From Prolixibacteraceae bacterium (GTDB lineage Bacteria > Bacteroidota > Bacteroidia > Bacteroidales > Prolixibacteraceae), in contig JAEUSS010000399.1 of NCBI GenBank assembly GCA_016788685.1, forward strand, positions 1 through 9,508: a DNA stretch of 9,508 nucleotides, given 5' to 3'. The translations under genes and the position numbers were made by a program. Below the pieces are notes generated by a model that had not been told where the DNA came from, did no database searches, and saw only the letters and a list, made by a program, of their open reading frames with translations. Below are positions 1-6,956 of the stretch, in pieces (within the stretch, counting starts at the first letter, position 1; each line of letters begins with the position of its first letter).

Positions 1-2079
1 AATCAGGAACAATTTGATCGGAAAAGGCTGCTCTTTTCAGAGTTTGTCGATTTCTCGGTACGCAATCACCTGATCCGGCTATCGGACAATGTGCATGTTT
101 TGCGTGCCGGGGAGGTTGGTTTTTCGACACGGCGAAAAGAAATTTTTGTGACTCAGGCCCGGCTGTATCCCGAAACCAACAGCAAAGATTTTTCGTCGAT
201 CATCTGGAATATTCAGCTGATGATTCCGGAAATCAGGATTAAAGGCATAAATATGGAAGAGTTTTATTACGACCAGAAAATCAATGCTGAAGATCTGCTG
301 ATCAGTTCTCCTGAAATCAAGCTTTACCAGAAGAGGAAAAGAACCGAAACCAAAGAGCTGAAGGAAGTTGCATTTCCGTTGCCTAAGGAAATAGAATCCA
401 TTGCAGTTCGCCGGTTCACGCTCAACGACGGGTCGCTGAAGGTATTCTCGGAAATGGGAACCAAACCGTATCTGCTTGTCCAGTCTGATTTGCAGATGGC
501 TGCCAGGAATTTGCTTATAAAGAAAGATCTGGTTGCCAGTAAACCCGAATTTAAATCGGGAGAGTACACCGGGAAACTGCTTCAGTTCAAATTTACTCCC
601 AAAGATAAAAATCAGCAGTTTAGCATCGACGAACTTTCTTTCTCGACCGGCGATCGCCGTTTGGTGGTCAGTAACCTCCTGCTCAGGCCCAAAACAAAGA
701 ATGCGAAAGATGATCAGTTTGAATTGCGTATCCCGGGCCTGTCGATGAACGGTTTTAATATGGATGATGCCTACCGGAAAGATCAGTTCTTCTTTGAATC
801 AATAATTATTGACCGGCCTGAATTCCAGTTGTTTAATAATGAAAGGGATTCTTCGAAGTTCGATCCGTTTAAGGTAAACCTGTATGTGTATTTTGAAAGT
901 TTTGCCGATGTGTTTGCAGCTAACTCGCTCAATGTAAACGATGCTGATATTCTCGTTTTTCGGAACGGACAAAAGAAACTGGAACAAAAAGTGACACTGA
1001 ACCTTACCAAACTCAGGATTGATCAGAAGAAAACTCAGGGATTTATGCACGCGGCCGATTTTTCGTTTCGGATTCCGAATCTGAAAAGGCGGGAAAAACT
1101 ATACCAGTATAACGTTGGTGAAACCTTTTATTCTTCGGCGAATAACCGTTTTGTAGCCAGAGATGTCCGGATAATTCCGAATTACGACAAAGAAAGCTAT
1201 CAGAGGCTGACAGGAGTTCAATCCGATTACTTCTCCGGAAACATCGATTCGGTCTGCATCGAGGCTCCCGATATCCGGCGATGGTTTGACAGGAACGAAC
1301 TGTCCGGGAGATATTTGTCGTTGAACGGGTTGAATCTGAATATTTACCGCGACAAACAACTGCCTTTTGACGAGAACCGGCGACCCCGGATGCTCCAGGA
1401 TATGATCCGGACATTGAAGTATCCGATCCGCCTCGATTCGCTGCTTCTTTTGAACTCAGTAATTTCGTACACCGAACTGCCGGCAACCGGTGATCCGGAA
1501 GGGAAAATCATATTTTCGGATATCCGTACCCGGCTGAAACCGTTTACCAACATGAAAACGTCCAAAGGTGTGATTCCTGATTTTACGCTCACCGGAACAG
1601 CTTCAGTTATGGATTCGTGCCGGCTGAATGTCAGCATGAATTACCTGATGAATCATCCGGATAACTTATTTACGGCATCCGGAAATCTCAACCGGTTTAA
1701 TATGAGTATTTTTAATCCTGTGCTGGAACCACTGGCAATGGTATCCTTACGTTCAGGGGTAGTCGAACGCTTTGATTTCAATTTTTCAGCCAACAGAAAC
1801 AGTGCAACCGGGGAATTATACTTTGGGTACGATAACCTGAAAATTTCGGTTCTGGAAATGAAAAACGGAAATACGAAAGAAGCCCGGTTTGCCAGTTTCC
1901 TGGCCAATAGCCTTTTGTTGAGATCAAAAAATCCGCGGGGAAAAGAACTGCTTCCCGAGCCCATAAATTTCCAGCGCGATCAAAAACGGTCCATTCTGAA
2001 CTACTGGTGGAAATCTGTTTTCAGCGGAGTCCGCAACACACTTGGGATAAAAGAGAATAAACCGGAAAGCCAGGATTGA
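1..2079 (+). CDS. AsmA-like envelope protein, C-terminal part (5' end outside window)
   Basis: The frame is open from the first base, so this is the last 692 codons of a longer gene; the GTG at 91 is an internal valine, not a start. The visible part is a soluble, beta-rich repetitive protein with no membrane segment. Modules of the type 'L-x-S-L-x-L-x-N-x-x-I-x-Y' followed by 'G-x-I-x-F-S-D-I' (around 1432-1530) and a C-terminal block with 'SGVVERFDFNFSANRNSATG' then 'GYDNLKISVLE' resemble the C-terminal region of AsmA-like proteins. Large Bacteroidota members have an N-terminal membrane anchor, which would lie upstream of the window. Family knowledge links AsmA-like proteins to lipid transport or outer-membrane homeostasis; the role here is inference. 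The gene ends 19 bases before the end of the convergent minus-strand gene, with no visible terminator. It could be an uncharacterised beta-helical protein of another family. Confidence 0.75.
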   Translation, partial: NQEQFDRKRLLFSEFVDFSVRNHLIRLSDNVHVLRAGEVGFSTRRKEIFVTQARLYPETNSKDFSSIIWNIQLMIPEIRIKGINMEEFYYDQKINAEDLLISSPEIKLYQKRKRTETKELKEVAFPLPKEIESIAVRRFTLNDGSLKVFSEMGTKPYLLVQSDLQMAARNLLIKKDLVASKPEFKSGEYTGKLLQFKFTPKDKNQQFSIDELSFSTGDRRLVVSNLLLRPKTKNAKDDQFELRIPGLSMNGFNMDDAYRKDQFFFESIIIDRPEFQLFNNERDSSKFDPFKVNLYVYFESFADVFAANSLNVNDADILVFRNGQKKLEQKVTLNLTKLRIDQKKTQGFMHAADFSFRIPNLKRREKLYQYNVGETFYSSANNRFVARDVRIIPNYDKESYQRLTGVQSDYFSGNIDSVCIEAPDIRRWFDRNELSGRYLSLNGLNLNIYRDKQLPFDENRRPRMLQDMIRTLKYPIRLDSLLLLNSVISYTELPATGDPEGKIIFSDIRTRLKPFTNMKTSKGVIPDFTLTGTASVMDSCRLNVSMNYLMNHPDNLFTASGNLNRFNMSIFNPVLEPLAMVSLRSGVVERFDFNFSANRNSATGELYFGYDNLKISVLEMKNGNTKEARFASFLANSLLLRSKNPRGKELLPEPINFQRDQKRSILNYWWKSVFSGVRNTLGIKENKPESQD

Positions 2080-2098
2080 AAAGGAAGTCTGAAAGCAG

Positions 2099-2989
2099 TT
2101 ATTTTCCGAGGTTTATAATCATTGAAAGTTTGATGGTCTGGTAGGTCCAGTCGCGGAGGCCATGCAGGTACTGTAACCTTACTTCATTTCGCGCCAGGAT
2201 GTGGGTCAGGTCAAAAGTATATACAACCGGTCTGTCGCGCTCGTGTTTATAGCCTGAATAGCCCGAAACCGAATTGGAGACCGTCCACTTTGCCCATTTC
2301 AGATCGGCGCCGATTCCGCCCGAAAAAGCATCGTTTTGCAGGTTCATATCATCGTTGGTTTGCCACGAATAAAAGCCCACAGAAGCATATGGCCTGAATG
2401 ACATTTTTTCGTCTCGCCCGGCGTAGTTTTTCGAGAAACTGAAATCGAAGAAATAGCCGGGGCTATCGGAGTATCTGGCGGCTTCGAGCTGACCTCCTGA
2501 AGCGGTTCTTCCGGCTAAGCGAACCACAGTATCAGGAAATTTACGGTCTTTTACCAACTGAATCAGTGTCGAAAAGTACAAGTCGCCGATTGCTGTACCT
2601 TTGCCGTCGTAATCACGGGCTACACGTACATCGCGTATCGAATCCGACATGGCGTAGTGTTCAAGAACAACGCCGTACAGTTCAATTGCGATTTTATTTC
2701 CGGCAAATGATCGGTAGTATCTGGCGAAAAGATTCTGGGTCGGGTCTCCTTTCATAAAATGAAGGTCGACACCCAGTTCCAGCGTAGTTCCCGGCTTGAT
2801 GATCCCTTTTTTCATTTCAGGAACGGGCAAAGCGTTTGGGCCAAGGTAGCCGGGCGTAATATGGAGGAAACTGCGCCAGCTGGGCATGCCGGGTTCCCAT
2901 CCGTGCTTTTCATTCCACCACATCCAGTCGCTTTGTGCCGAAGAAATCAGAGGAATCAGGTAAAATACAATGAGGAGAATCTTTCTCAT
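2099..2989 (-). CDS. Exported protein of unknown function, probable outer-membrane beta-barrel
   Basis: This 296-residue protein has a clear signal peptide: MRK, then a hydrophobic stretch to about residue 17, with probable cleavage after SSA (residue 18). The mature part is rich in alternating aromatic and polar strands (for example 'MSFRPYASVGFYSW', 'VVYTFDLTHILARNEVRLQY') and ends in 'IKLSMIINLGK'. This fits a small outer-membrane beta-barrel or periplasmic beta protein of the kind common in Bacteroidota. No catalytic motif is visible and I do not recognise a named family. The N-terminal mature section is Trp-rich (WMWWNEKHGW, residues 22-31). The start at 2989 is fixed by the signal peptide. 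A terminator lies 47 bases upstream, so the gene is probably transcribed on its own from a promoter very close to its start codon. It converges with the AsmA-like gene. Confidence 0.8.
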   Translation of the reverse strand: MRKILLIVFYLIPLISSAQSDWMWWNEKHGWEPGMPSWRSFLHITPGYLGPNALPVPEMKKGIIKPGTTLELGVDLHFMKGDPTQNLFARYYRSFAGNKIAIELYGVVLEHYAMSDSIRDVRVARDYDGKGTAIGDLYFSTLIQLVKDRKFPDTVVRLAGRTASGGQLEAARYSDSPGYFFDFSFSKNYAGRDEKMSFRPYASVGFYSWQTNDDMNLQNDAFSGGIGADLKWAKWTVSNSVSGYSGYKHERDRPVVYTFDLTHILARNEVRLQYLHGLRDWTYQTIKLSMIINLGK

Positions 2990-2993
2990 GCGC

Positions 2994-3024
2994 CAAATAT
3001 ACGAAAGGCCGGAAAGTGATCAGA
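2994..3024 (-). promoter_or_regulatory. Bacteroidota-type promoter (TCTG-N19-TATATTTG) for the beta-barrel gene
   Basis: On the minus strand, TATATTTG (3001 to 2994) is a perfect match to the -7 consensus TAnnTTTG. Nineteen bases upstream, TCTG (3024 to 3021) matches three of the four bases of the -33 element TTTG. Only four bases separate the -7 box from the start codon at 2989, so the transcript would be leaderless or nearly so. It sits between the terminator of the upstream gene and the start codon. Confidence 0.5.
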
Positions 3025-3035
3025 ATAATTGAGAT

Positions 3036-3062
3036 AAAAAAACCTCGCTGGCTGGCGAGGTT
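3036..3062 (-). terminator. Rho-independent terminator of the C1 peptidase gene
   Basis: AACCTCGC (3041-3048) and GCGAGGTT (3055-3062) form a perfect 8-bp GC-rich stem around a 6-base loop. Read on the minus strand, the stem runs into a T tract (3042 down to 3036). It begins 7 bases after the stop codon of the peptidase gene on that strand. The other side has only TTTTGATTTT, so it could also weakly stop plus-strand transcription. Confidence 0.85.
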
Positions 3063-3068
3063 TTGATT

Positions 3069-4271
3069 TTATAAGTTTAATTTCTTCCGGATGTTTTTCG
3101 GGATGGCATCTTTGTGCACCATGAACGACATTGTTTTATACTTCACGTAGGGTTTTGAGGCATAGAAGTAGCCGTCGTAGTCGTTGTAGTCGCCCCATGA
3201 GTTTTTAACCTTGTAGTAAAGATTTCCATTCTGGTCTTTCGCCGAGCCAACAATCAGCATGCCGTGATCATCGGTCGTCTGGAAGTTATCAAAGTCAATT
3301 TGGCGGATTTCCTGGGTAATAACTTTTTCGGCGCCGGGTTTGGAGAGTTTATACAGCTCTTCGTTGCGCTCTTTTTCGGTTTGTTTTTCCCATTTGGCAA
3401 TTTCGGCATCGGTCATGTTGGTTTTGTCGGCTACCGGAATAACGGCTACACCCTTCTGAGAGGTCATAAATCCTTTTTCGCTCACATCGGCAGCCCAGGC
3501 AACAGTATATCCGGTGTTGATTGCGTTGTCGATAATTTCTTCCATTTCGTTCAGCGGGACATTGTACACTTCGTCCCACGACCAGTTGTCGGGAACTTCG
3601 ATGATAAATTTGGAATAAAACGGGTGGTGTGTATACGAACTGATTTCAACATAGTCGTCCATGTTCAGGCCAACAACCTCCTGGGTAAAAGTCTGCGGAG
3701 TATAGTCTTTTCCCTGGAAGTTAAATTTTTCAGGAAGTTTTCCGAGGTAGGTATCAAGCGTTCCGTTGAGGGCATCGTGCCAGGCTGTGGTGAGTTTTTT
3801 GTTCGGATTATCGACAACCACTTTAACCTGATCAAGTAAGGTGCGGTCCAGCTCTCCGTGAACGTGTTTCTCCTCCCCGTAGTTCAGCCCGGCGTATGCT
3901 TCTTCCGGAACAATTCCGTATTTTTTGATCACATTAGTTACATCATGAAAAGCTCCGCCGGCTCCAAAATTCAGGTTTCCGTGCAGCCTTACATATTTGA
4001 CGGCTTTGTCCGAATACGAGTGGTAGACAATAAACATTTCAGACAAATCAACCGCAGGTTTTCCGATGCGAAGCATTTCGGCTTCTAAAAAGCCCAGACC
4101 GGAGAACGACCAGCATGTGCCGGAACGGTGTTGATCTTTAACTGATGTACAGGGAATTTCCTTAACCGGAGTAAACTGATAACCTTTTTCTTCTTCTTTT
4201 TTATCCTGCGCTGAAACGACAAATGATGCCGTTACCAATCCTGCGAAGAGAAGATTCCTTAATTTAAGCAT
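3069..4271 (-). CDS. Secreted C1B-family cysteine peptidase (aminopeptidase C / bleomycin hydrolase type)
   Basis: This 400-residue papain-fold peptidase of the PepC/bleomycin hydrolase family (MEROPS C1B) hydrolyses peptides through a Cys-His-Asn triad. All key residues are visible: oxyanion Gln47 and nucleophile Cys53 in 'DQHRSGTCWSF', His336 in 'DDHGMLIVG', and Asn357 in 'YKVKNSWG'. A signal peptide (MLKLRNLLFAGLVTASFVVSAQ; cleavage near residue 20-21) shows export to the periplasm or outside, unlike the cytosolic PepC of Firmicutes; exported versions are common in Bacteroidota. Only 43 residues follow the catalytic Asn, against 59 in human bleomycin hydrolase, so the C-terminal arm that makes the family aminopeptidases may be short. 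The gene is monocistronic: promoter box at 4309-4316 and terminator at 3036-3062. Family assignment is firm; substrate is unknown. Confidence 0.93.
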   Translation of the reverse strand: MLKLRNLLFAGLVTASFVVSAQDKKEEEKGYQFTPVKEIPCTSVKDQHRSGTCWSFSGLGFLEAEMLRIGKPAVDLSEMFIVYHSYSDKAVKYVRLHGNLNFGAGGAFHDVTNVIKKYGIVPEEAYAGLNYGEEKHVHGELDRTLLDQVKVVVDNPNKKLTTAWHDALNGTLDTYLGKLPEKFNFQGKDYTPQTFTQEVVGLNMDDYVEISSYTHHPFYSKFIIEVPDNWSWDEVYNVPLNEMEEIIDNAINTGYTVAWAADVSEKGFMTSQKGVAVIPVADKTNMTDAEIAKWEKQTEKERNEELYKLSKPGAEKVITQEIRQIDFDNFQTTDDHGMLIVGSAKDQNGNLYYKVKNSWGDYNDYDGYFYASKPYVKYKTMSFMVHKDAIPKNIRKKLNL

Positions 4272-4308
4272 ATCGATTTTTTAATATTAGAACTCTTAAA
4301 ACAGAACG

Positions 4309-4316
4309 CAAATATA
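4309..4316 (-). promoter_or_regulatory. -7 promoter box TATATTTG for the C1 peptidase gene
   Basis: Read on the minus strand, TATATTTG matches the Bacteroidota consensus TAnnTTTG in every fixed position. It lies 37 bases upstream of the start codon at 4271, giving a leader of roughly 30 bases. No good TTTG is visible at the -33 distance. Confidence 0.6.
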
Positions 4317-4559
4317 CCAATTTTGGCCTATTACGGATAGCCGGGGATCAAATATTCAGACAGATACGGGTGGTGGAAGGCTTTTCAGTTAAAAAAGACG
4401 AAAAACTTCTTGAACTCTGAGAGCTAACAGCTTCCAAGTATTTTGCTGCATAAATTTAAGATATATTTAACTAAAACATGTTACATAACAAGTTTCCTGA
4501 AAGAGCAGAATCCCTGCCTCATGCTCAAATCCGGTTTTAAACCGTACCTAAACTTTTTA

Positions 4560-4567
4560 TACTTTTA
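4560..4567 (+). promoter_or_regulatory. Possible -7 box TACTTTTA for the amidase-like gene
   Basis: TACTTTTA matches TAnnTTTG except for the last base and lies 16 bases upstream of the chosen start at 4584. The surrounding stretch (4551-4570) is AT-rich. This is the best candidate in the region but is weaker than the other boxes in the window. Confidence 0.3.
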
Positions 4568-4583
4568 TCGAAAACAAACCCTT

Positions 4584-5453
4584 ATGCTGAACAAGATGAA
4601 ACTTACCGGAATCGTATTTTTATTATTAGCCCTAAACCTGAATGTTTTACATGCGCAAGTTAATTTAAACGACTGCCTGTTTACGCCTGAAGATAAGAGT
4701 CTTGCAGAAACAAAACTGAGTGCGTTTAAAGCGAAATCCGATATGCCCTTAGCTGACTTGATCGCTGAAATCGGATTGTCGTTTCTGGGCACTCCGTATG
4801 TAGCGGCTACGCTCGAAAACGGAGTTGAAGAAAAACTGGTTGTCAACCTGCGGCAACTCGATTGTACGACCTTTGCCGAAACCTGCCTGGCGCTGGCCCG
4901 GACCGTAAAACTTGGAAAGACCGATTTTGAAACGTATGTATCTGAACTTGAGCGTCTGAGGTATCGGGACGGAGTCCGTAATCAATATCTTTCGCGTTTG
5001 CATTATTTCAGCGAATGGATACACAACAATGCGGAAAAGAAAATCGTTTCAGAAGAACCCAATCTGCAAGGCGTAAAGAGCGACAAAGTGATCAACTTTA
5101 TGAGCACACATCCGAATAGCTATCCGGTGCTGAAAGCCAGTCCGGAGCTGATTCCGGCGTTGTCAGTTTTAGAAAAAGAGGTTACTGCAGCTGGCTTTTA
5201 TTACTTTCCGAAGAACAATCCTGAAAATTTACTCAGAAATTTAAAACACGGCGACATCATCGCGCTGACCTCGGCTATTAACGGCATTGACGTGAATCAT
5301 GTCGGTATTATTGTATTGAAAAACAATCAGTTTCATTTGCTTCACGCTTCGCAAACCGGAGAGAAAGTGGTCCTTTCGGAGGGGCCGGTCACCGAATTTA
5401 TTGAACCGGAATCAAAAAATACCGGAATTATAATTGCCAGGCCCGTGTTTTAG
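4584..5453 (+). CDS. Secreted DUF1460 protein, N-acetylmuramoyl-L-alanine amidase-like
   Basis: The 289-residue product belongs to the DUF1460 family (PF07313), which has an NlpC/P60-like cysteine hydrolase fold and is thought to cut peptidoglycan stem peptides or the sugar-peptide bond. The signature 'RQLDCTTFAE' carries the putative nucleophile Cys94. The His motif 'DVNHVGIIV' carries His239 and sits just after 'HGDIIALTSAINGI'; 'FHLLHAS' (His254) follows. The start at 4584 was chosen because it gives a clean signal peptide (hydrophobic core GIVFLLLALNLNVL, cleavage near HAQ, residues 23-25). ATG 4596 is an alternative that keeps the signal; starts at 4443 or 4521 would bury it. Location should be periplasmic. 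It precedes the acyltransferase gene by 62 bases on the same strand, but that gene has its own promoter box. The family is clear; the exact bond cleaved is not. Confidence 0.88.
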   Translation: MLNKMKLTGIVFLLLALNLNVLHAQVNLNDCLFTPEDKSLAETKLSAFKAKSDMPLADLIAEIGLSFLGTPYVAATLENGVEEKLVVNLRQLDCTTFAETCLALARTVKLGKTDFETYVSELERLRYRDGVRNQYLSRLHYFSEWIHNNAEKKIVSEEPNLQGVKSDKVINFMSTHPNSYPVLKASPELIPALSVLEKEVTAAGFYYFPKNNPENLLRNLKHGDIIALTSAINGIDVNHVGIIVLKNNQFHLLHASQTGEKVVLSEGPVTEFIEPESKNTGIIIARPVF

Positions 5454-5485
5454 CGGTTTTCGCCATTCGGGCCCTTCAATTTTGT

Positions 5486-5493
5486 TAATTTTG
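5486..5493 (+). promoter_or_regulatory. -7 promoter box TAATTTTG for the acyltransferase gene
   Basis: TAATTTTG is a perfect match to TAnnTTTG and lies 22 bases upstream of the ATG at 5516, implying a short leader. No strong -33 element is seen at the expected distance. It suggests the gene can be transcribed independently of the amidase-like gene 5' of it. Confidence 0.5.
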
Positions 5494-5515
5494 CCTTTTC
5501 AATCACAGGTAAATT

Positions 5516-6433
5516 ATGAATTCTTTTGTCGATCGTTTTGTTGTCCTTCTCTGTAAACTGGCGGCCCGGCTTCCCTTCCGGGTCATTTGGGGGCTGGCTG
5601 ATATTTTTTACGTACTGCTTTATTACATAGTCAGGTATCGCCGGGATGTGGTACACGAAAATCTGGTCAGGTCGTTTCCGGAGAAGAGCCCGGAAGAAAT
5701 CAGGACGATTATGAAACGATTCTATCACCACCTGAGTGACGTTGGTTTGGAAGCCATTAAATTCTACGGAATATCAGAAAAAGAACTGAGCAGACGGTTT
5801 AAACTGCATAACGCTGATCTCTTTGAAAAATATTACCGGCAAGGTAAAAGTGTCATTTTGCTGGGGATGCACCACAACAACTGGGAATGGGGACTTTACT
5901 TTCAGCGGTTAATAAAAGCTCAGTTTCTGGTCGTTTACAATCCGGTGAGAAACAATAAGGCCCTGGAACGATTTATTCTTGATTCGCGCGAACGATTCGG
6001 AGCTAAATCGATTCCGGTTAATCACTCGGTGCGCACGGCCCTTGAGCTGAACCACTCGGAACATCCGGGTGCACTGCTGTTACTGGCCGATCAGACTCCC
6101 CCACCCAACTCACAACTATGGACCACTTTCCTTAACCAGGAAACGGCTTTTTTTTCGGGCCCGATGAAAATCGCAGTAAAGACCAACCAACCCGTTCTTT
6201 TTCATCACATCAGGAAAACCGGACGATCAGAATATGAAGCTTTTATTTATGAATTGATCGAAAACCCGTCGGAGGTTGAGCCTGAAAAGATAATGGATGC
6301 CTACGTCCGGAAGATGGAAGAAATTATACAGGCCGAGCCCGAGTACTGGCTGTGGTCGCACCGCAGGTGGAAACACAAACGGCCTGCAAACATTGAGCTG
6401 CACCAAAGAACAGCGACAACTGCCGGACAGTAA
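5516..6433 (+). CDS. LpxL/HtrB-family lysophospholipid (lipid A) acyltransferase
   Basis: The 305-residue protein matches the PF03279 family, inner-membrane enzymes that transfer an acyl chain from acyl-ACP to lipid A precursors or related lipids. An N-terminal hydrophobic stretch (about residues 17-40, containing 'GLADIFYVLLYYIV') would anchor it to the inner membrane facing the cytoplasm. The catalytic H-x4-E motif is present in 'GMHHNNWEWG' (His119 to Glu124). 'NPVRNNKALERFI' (142-154), 'LLLADQTPPP' (Asp192-Gln193), 'FFSGP' (212-216) and the C-terminal 'YWLWSHRRWK' (277-286) match conserved family blocks. Length is normal. The ATG at 5516 fits the usual family N terminus. Bacteroidota carry several paralogues, some of which acylate ornithine or glycine lipids or act in other pathways, so a specific lpxL assignment is not justified. 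It is the last gene before the structured intergenic region. Confidence 0.9.
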   Translation: MNSFVDRFVVLLCKLAARLPFRVIWGLADIFYVLLYYIVRYRRDVVHENLVRSFPEKSPEEIRTIMKRFYHHLSDVGLEAIKFYGISEKELSRRFKLHNADLFEKYYRQGKSVILLGMHHNNWEWGLYFQRLIKAQFLVVYNPVRNNKALERFILDSRERFGAKSIPVNHSVRTALELNHSEHPGALLLLADQTPPPNSQLWTTFLNQETAFFSGPMKIAVKTNQPVLFHHIRKTGRSEYEAFIYELIENPSEVEPEKIMDAYVRKMEEIIQAEPEYWLWSHRRWKHKRPANIELHQRTATTAGQ

Positions 6434-6461
6434 ATTGCCGGGAAAGCTGCCATTGGACAAA

Positions 6462-6483
6462 GCATCACAGCCCGGGCACAGAT
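6462..6483 (+). repeat. Isolated copy of the 22-base repeat unit
   Basis: GCATCACAGC (6462-6471) is identical to the first ten bases of the unit at 6600-6621, and scattered later positions also match (ending in AT). It lies 116 bases ahead of the main array and out of its 22-base phase. It may be a decayed or separated unit. Confidence 0.35.
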
Positions 6484-6501
6484 CGTCATGAAGGAGGTAC
6501 G

Positions 6502-6539
6502 TTTGCCCCCGTTGGCAAAAGGCTGAAGCCAACGGCAAA
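6502..6539. repeat. Inverted repeat: 12-bp hairpin with a 3-base bulge
   Basis: TTTGCC (6502-6507) pairs with GGCAAA (6534-6539) and GTTGGC (6511-6516) pairs with GCCAAC (6528-6533). CCC at 6508-6510 is left as a bulge and the loop is 11 bases (6517-6527). It lies 68 bases after the acyltransferase stop codon. No T tract follows on either strand, so it is not a standard intrinsic terminator; it could be an RNA processing or stability element, or a repeat-family member. Confidence 0.5.
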
Positions 6540-6577
6540 GGGATGAGTGGGCTTTGTGTTGGGCCGCGCCTCGCAAA

Positions 6578-6665
6578 ACATCACAACACTTGCCAGGGTG
6601 CATCACAGCGCTTGTTAACATACGCCACAAGGTTTGTAAGAGTGCGCCGCAGCGTTTGTGTCGGG
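6578..6665 (+). repeat. Degenerate tandem array, four units of exactly 22 bases
   Basis: Units start at 6578, 6600, 6622 and 6644. Aligned without gaps, columns 2, 5, 7, 8, 13, 14 and 15 are invariant (C, C, C, A, T, T, G). Columns 1, 3, 4, 6, 9 and 12 vary only by transitions, giving approximately RCRYCRCARCGYTTGT followed by a variable tail of six bases. There are no unique spacers between units, so it is not a CRISPR array. A partial similar block (TTTGTGT-GGG) occurs at 6553-6563. Function is unknown. Confidence 0.6.
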
Positions 6666-6760
6666 TGGCATTAAAAATTATTCTCCGTTTAATTACCTCC
6701 CGGGAAGACTCGTACGATGGCGGCGATTTCCGTTCCCGGCGAAGCAAAAATACTGATCTA

Positions 6761-6871
6761 GGCTTAAAGGGTGATTCATCAAGGCTTAAAGAGTAAATTG
6801 TCTTGGCTTAAACGTATCGTTTAAGCCTTTATAAGGTACCGTTTAAGCCTTGATAACGGATCGTTTAAGCC
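6761..6871. repeat. Concentric palindromic array of GGCTTAAA with 22-bp periodicity
   Basis: GGCTTAAA occurs at 6761, 6783 and 6805, and its inverse TTTAAGCC at 6820, 6842 and 6864. Each set is spaced by exactly 22 bases, and all three inverted pairs share one centre (6816). The innermost pair extends to a 10-bp perfect palindrome around TAT (6805-6827). The middle pair extends to 13 bp (6778-6790 with 6842-6854). The sequence between the conserved cores is not conserved. The layout fits an array of half-sites on one DNA face, about two helical turns apart, or a long interrupted hairpin. It lies 225 bases upstream of the WYL regulator gene. Confidence 0.85.
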
Positions 6872-6956
6872 AAGGCACGGATTTTTTCTGAATCCCGGCA
6901 GTTTTTCTCAGACCTCCGCTCCTCGGTTATAACGAAAGGTTGACATAAAAGAATAG

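Larger units (their letters stand above)
4272..4583. other. Divergent intergenic region between peptidase and amidase-like genes
   Basis: This stretch of 312 bases separates two divergently transcribed genes for secreted proteins. It contains a perfect -7 box for the minus-strand peptidase gene and a weaker box for the plus-strand gene. The reading frame of the amidase-like gene stays open back to 4443 (TTG) with an internal ATG at 4521, but the encoded residues lack a signal-peptide pattern until 4584. I see no RNA gene, hairpin or repeat in the remainder. Confidence 0.6.

Noticed and set aside
91..93. GTG as the start of the first gene
   Set aside because: The same frame is open and family-like back to base 1, so the gene begins outside the window and this codon is an internal valine.
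3264..3839. A 191-codon plus-strand frame inside the peptidase gene
   Set aside because: It is the antisense of a well-supported peptidase coding region and is rich in Phe/Val/Gly in a way expected from the complementary codons.
4443..4583. N-terminal extension of the amidase-like protein from TTG 4443 or ATG 4521
   Set aside because: The extension would place 20 to 47 non-conserved residues ahead of a clear signal peptide; the start at 4584 gives a normal exported protein.
6301..6747. Long minus-strand and short plus-strand frames across the 6.3-6.8 kb region
   Set aside because: They are antisense to the acyltransferase gene or run through the degenerate repeats, have Cys/Arg-rich non-protein-like composition, and match no family.
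6578..6871. CRISPR array
   Set aside because: The units have no identical repeats separated by unique spacers of 30 or more bases, one array is inverted about its centre, and no cas genes are present.
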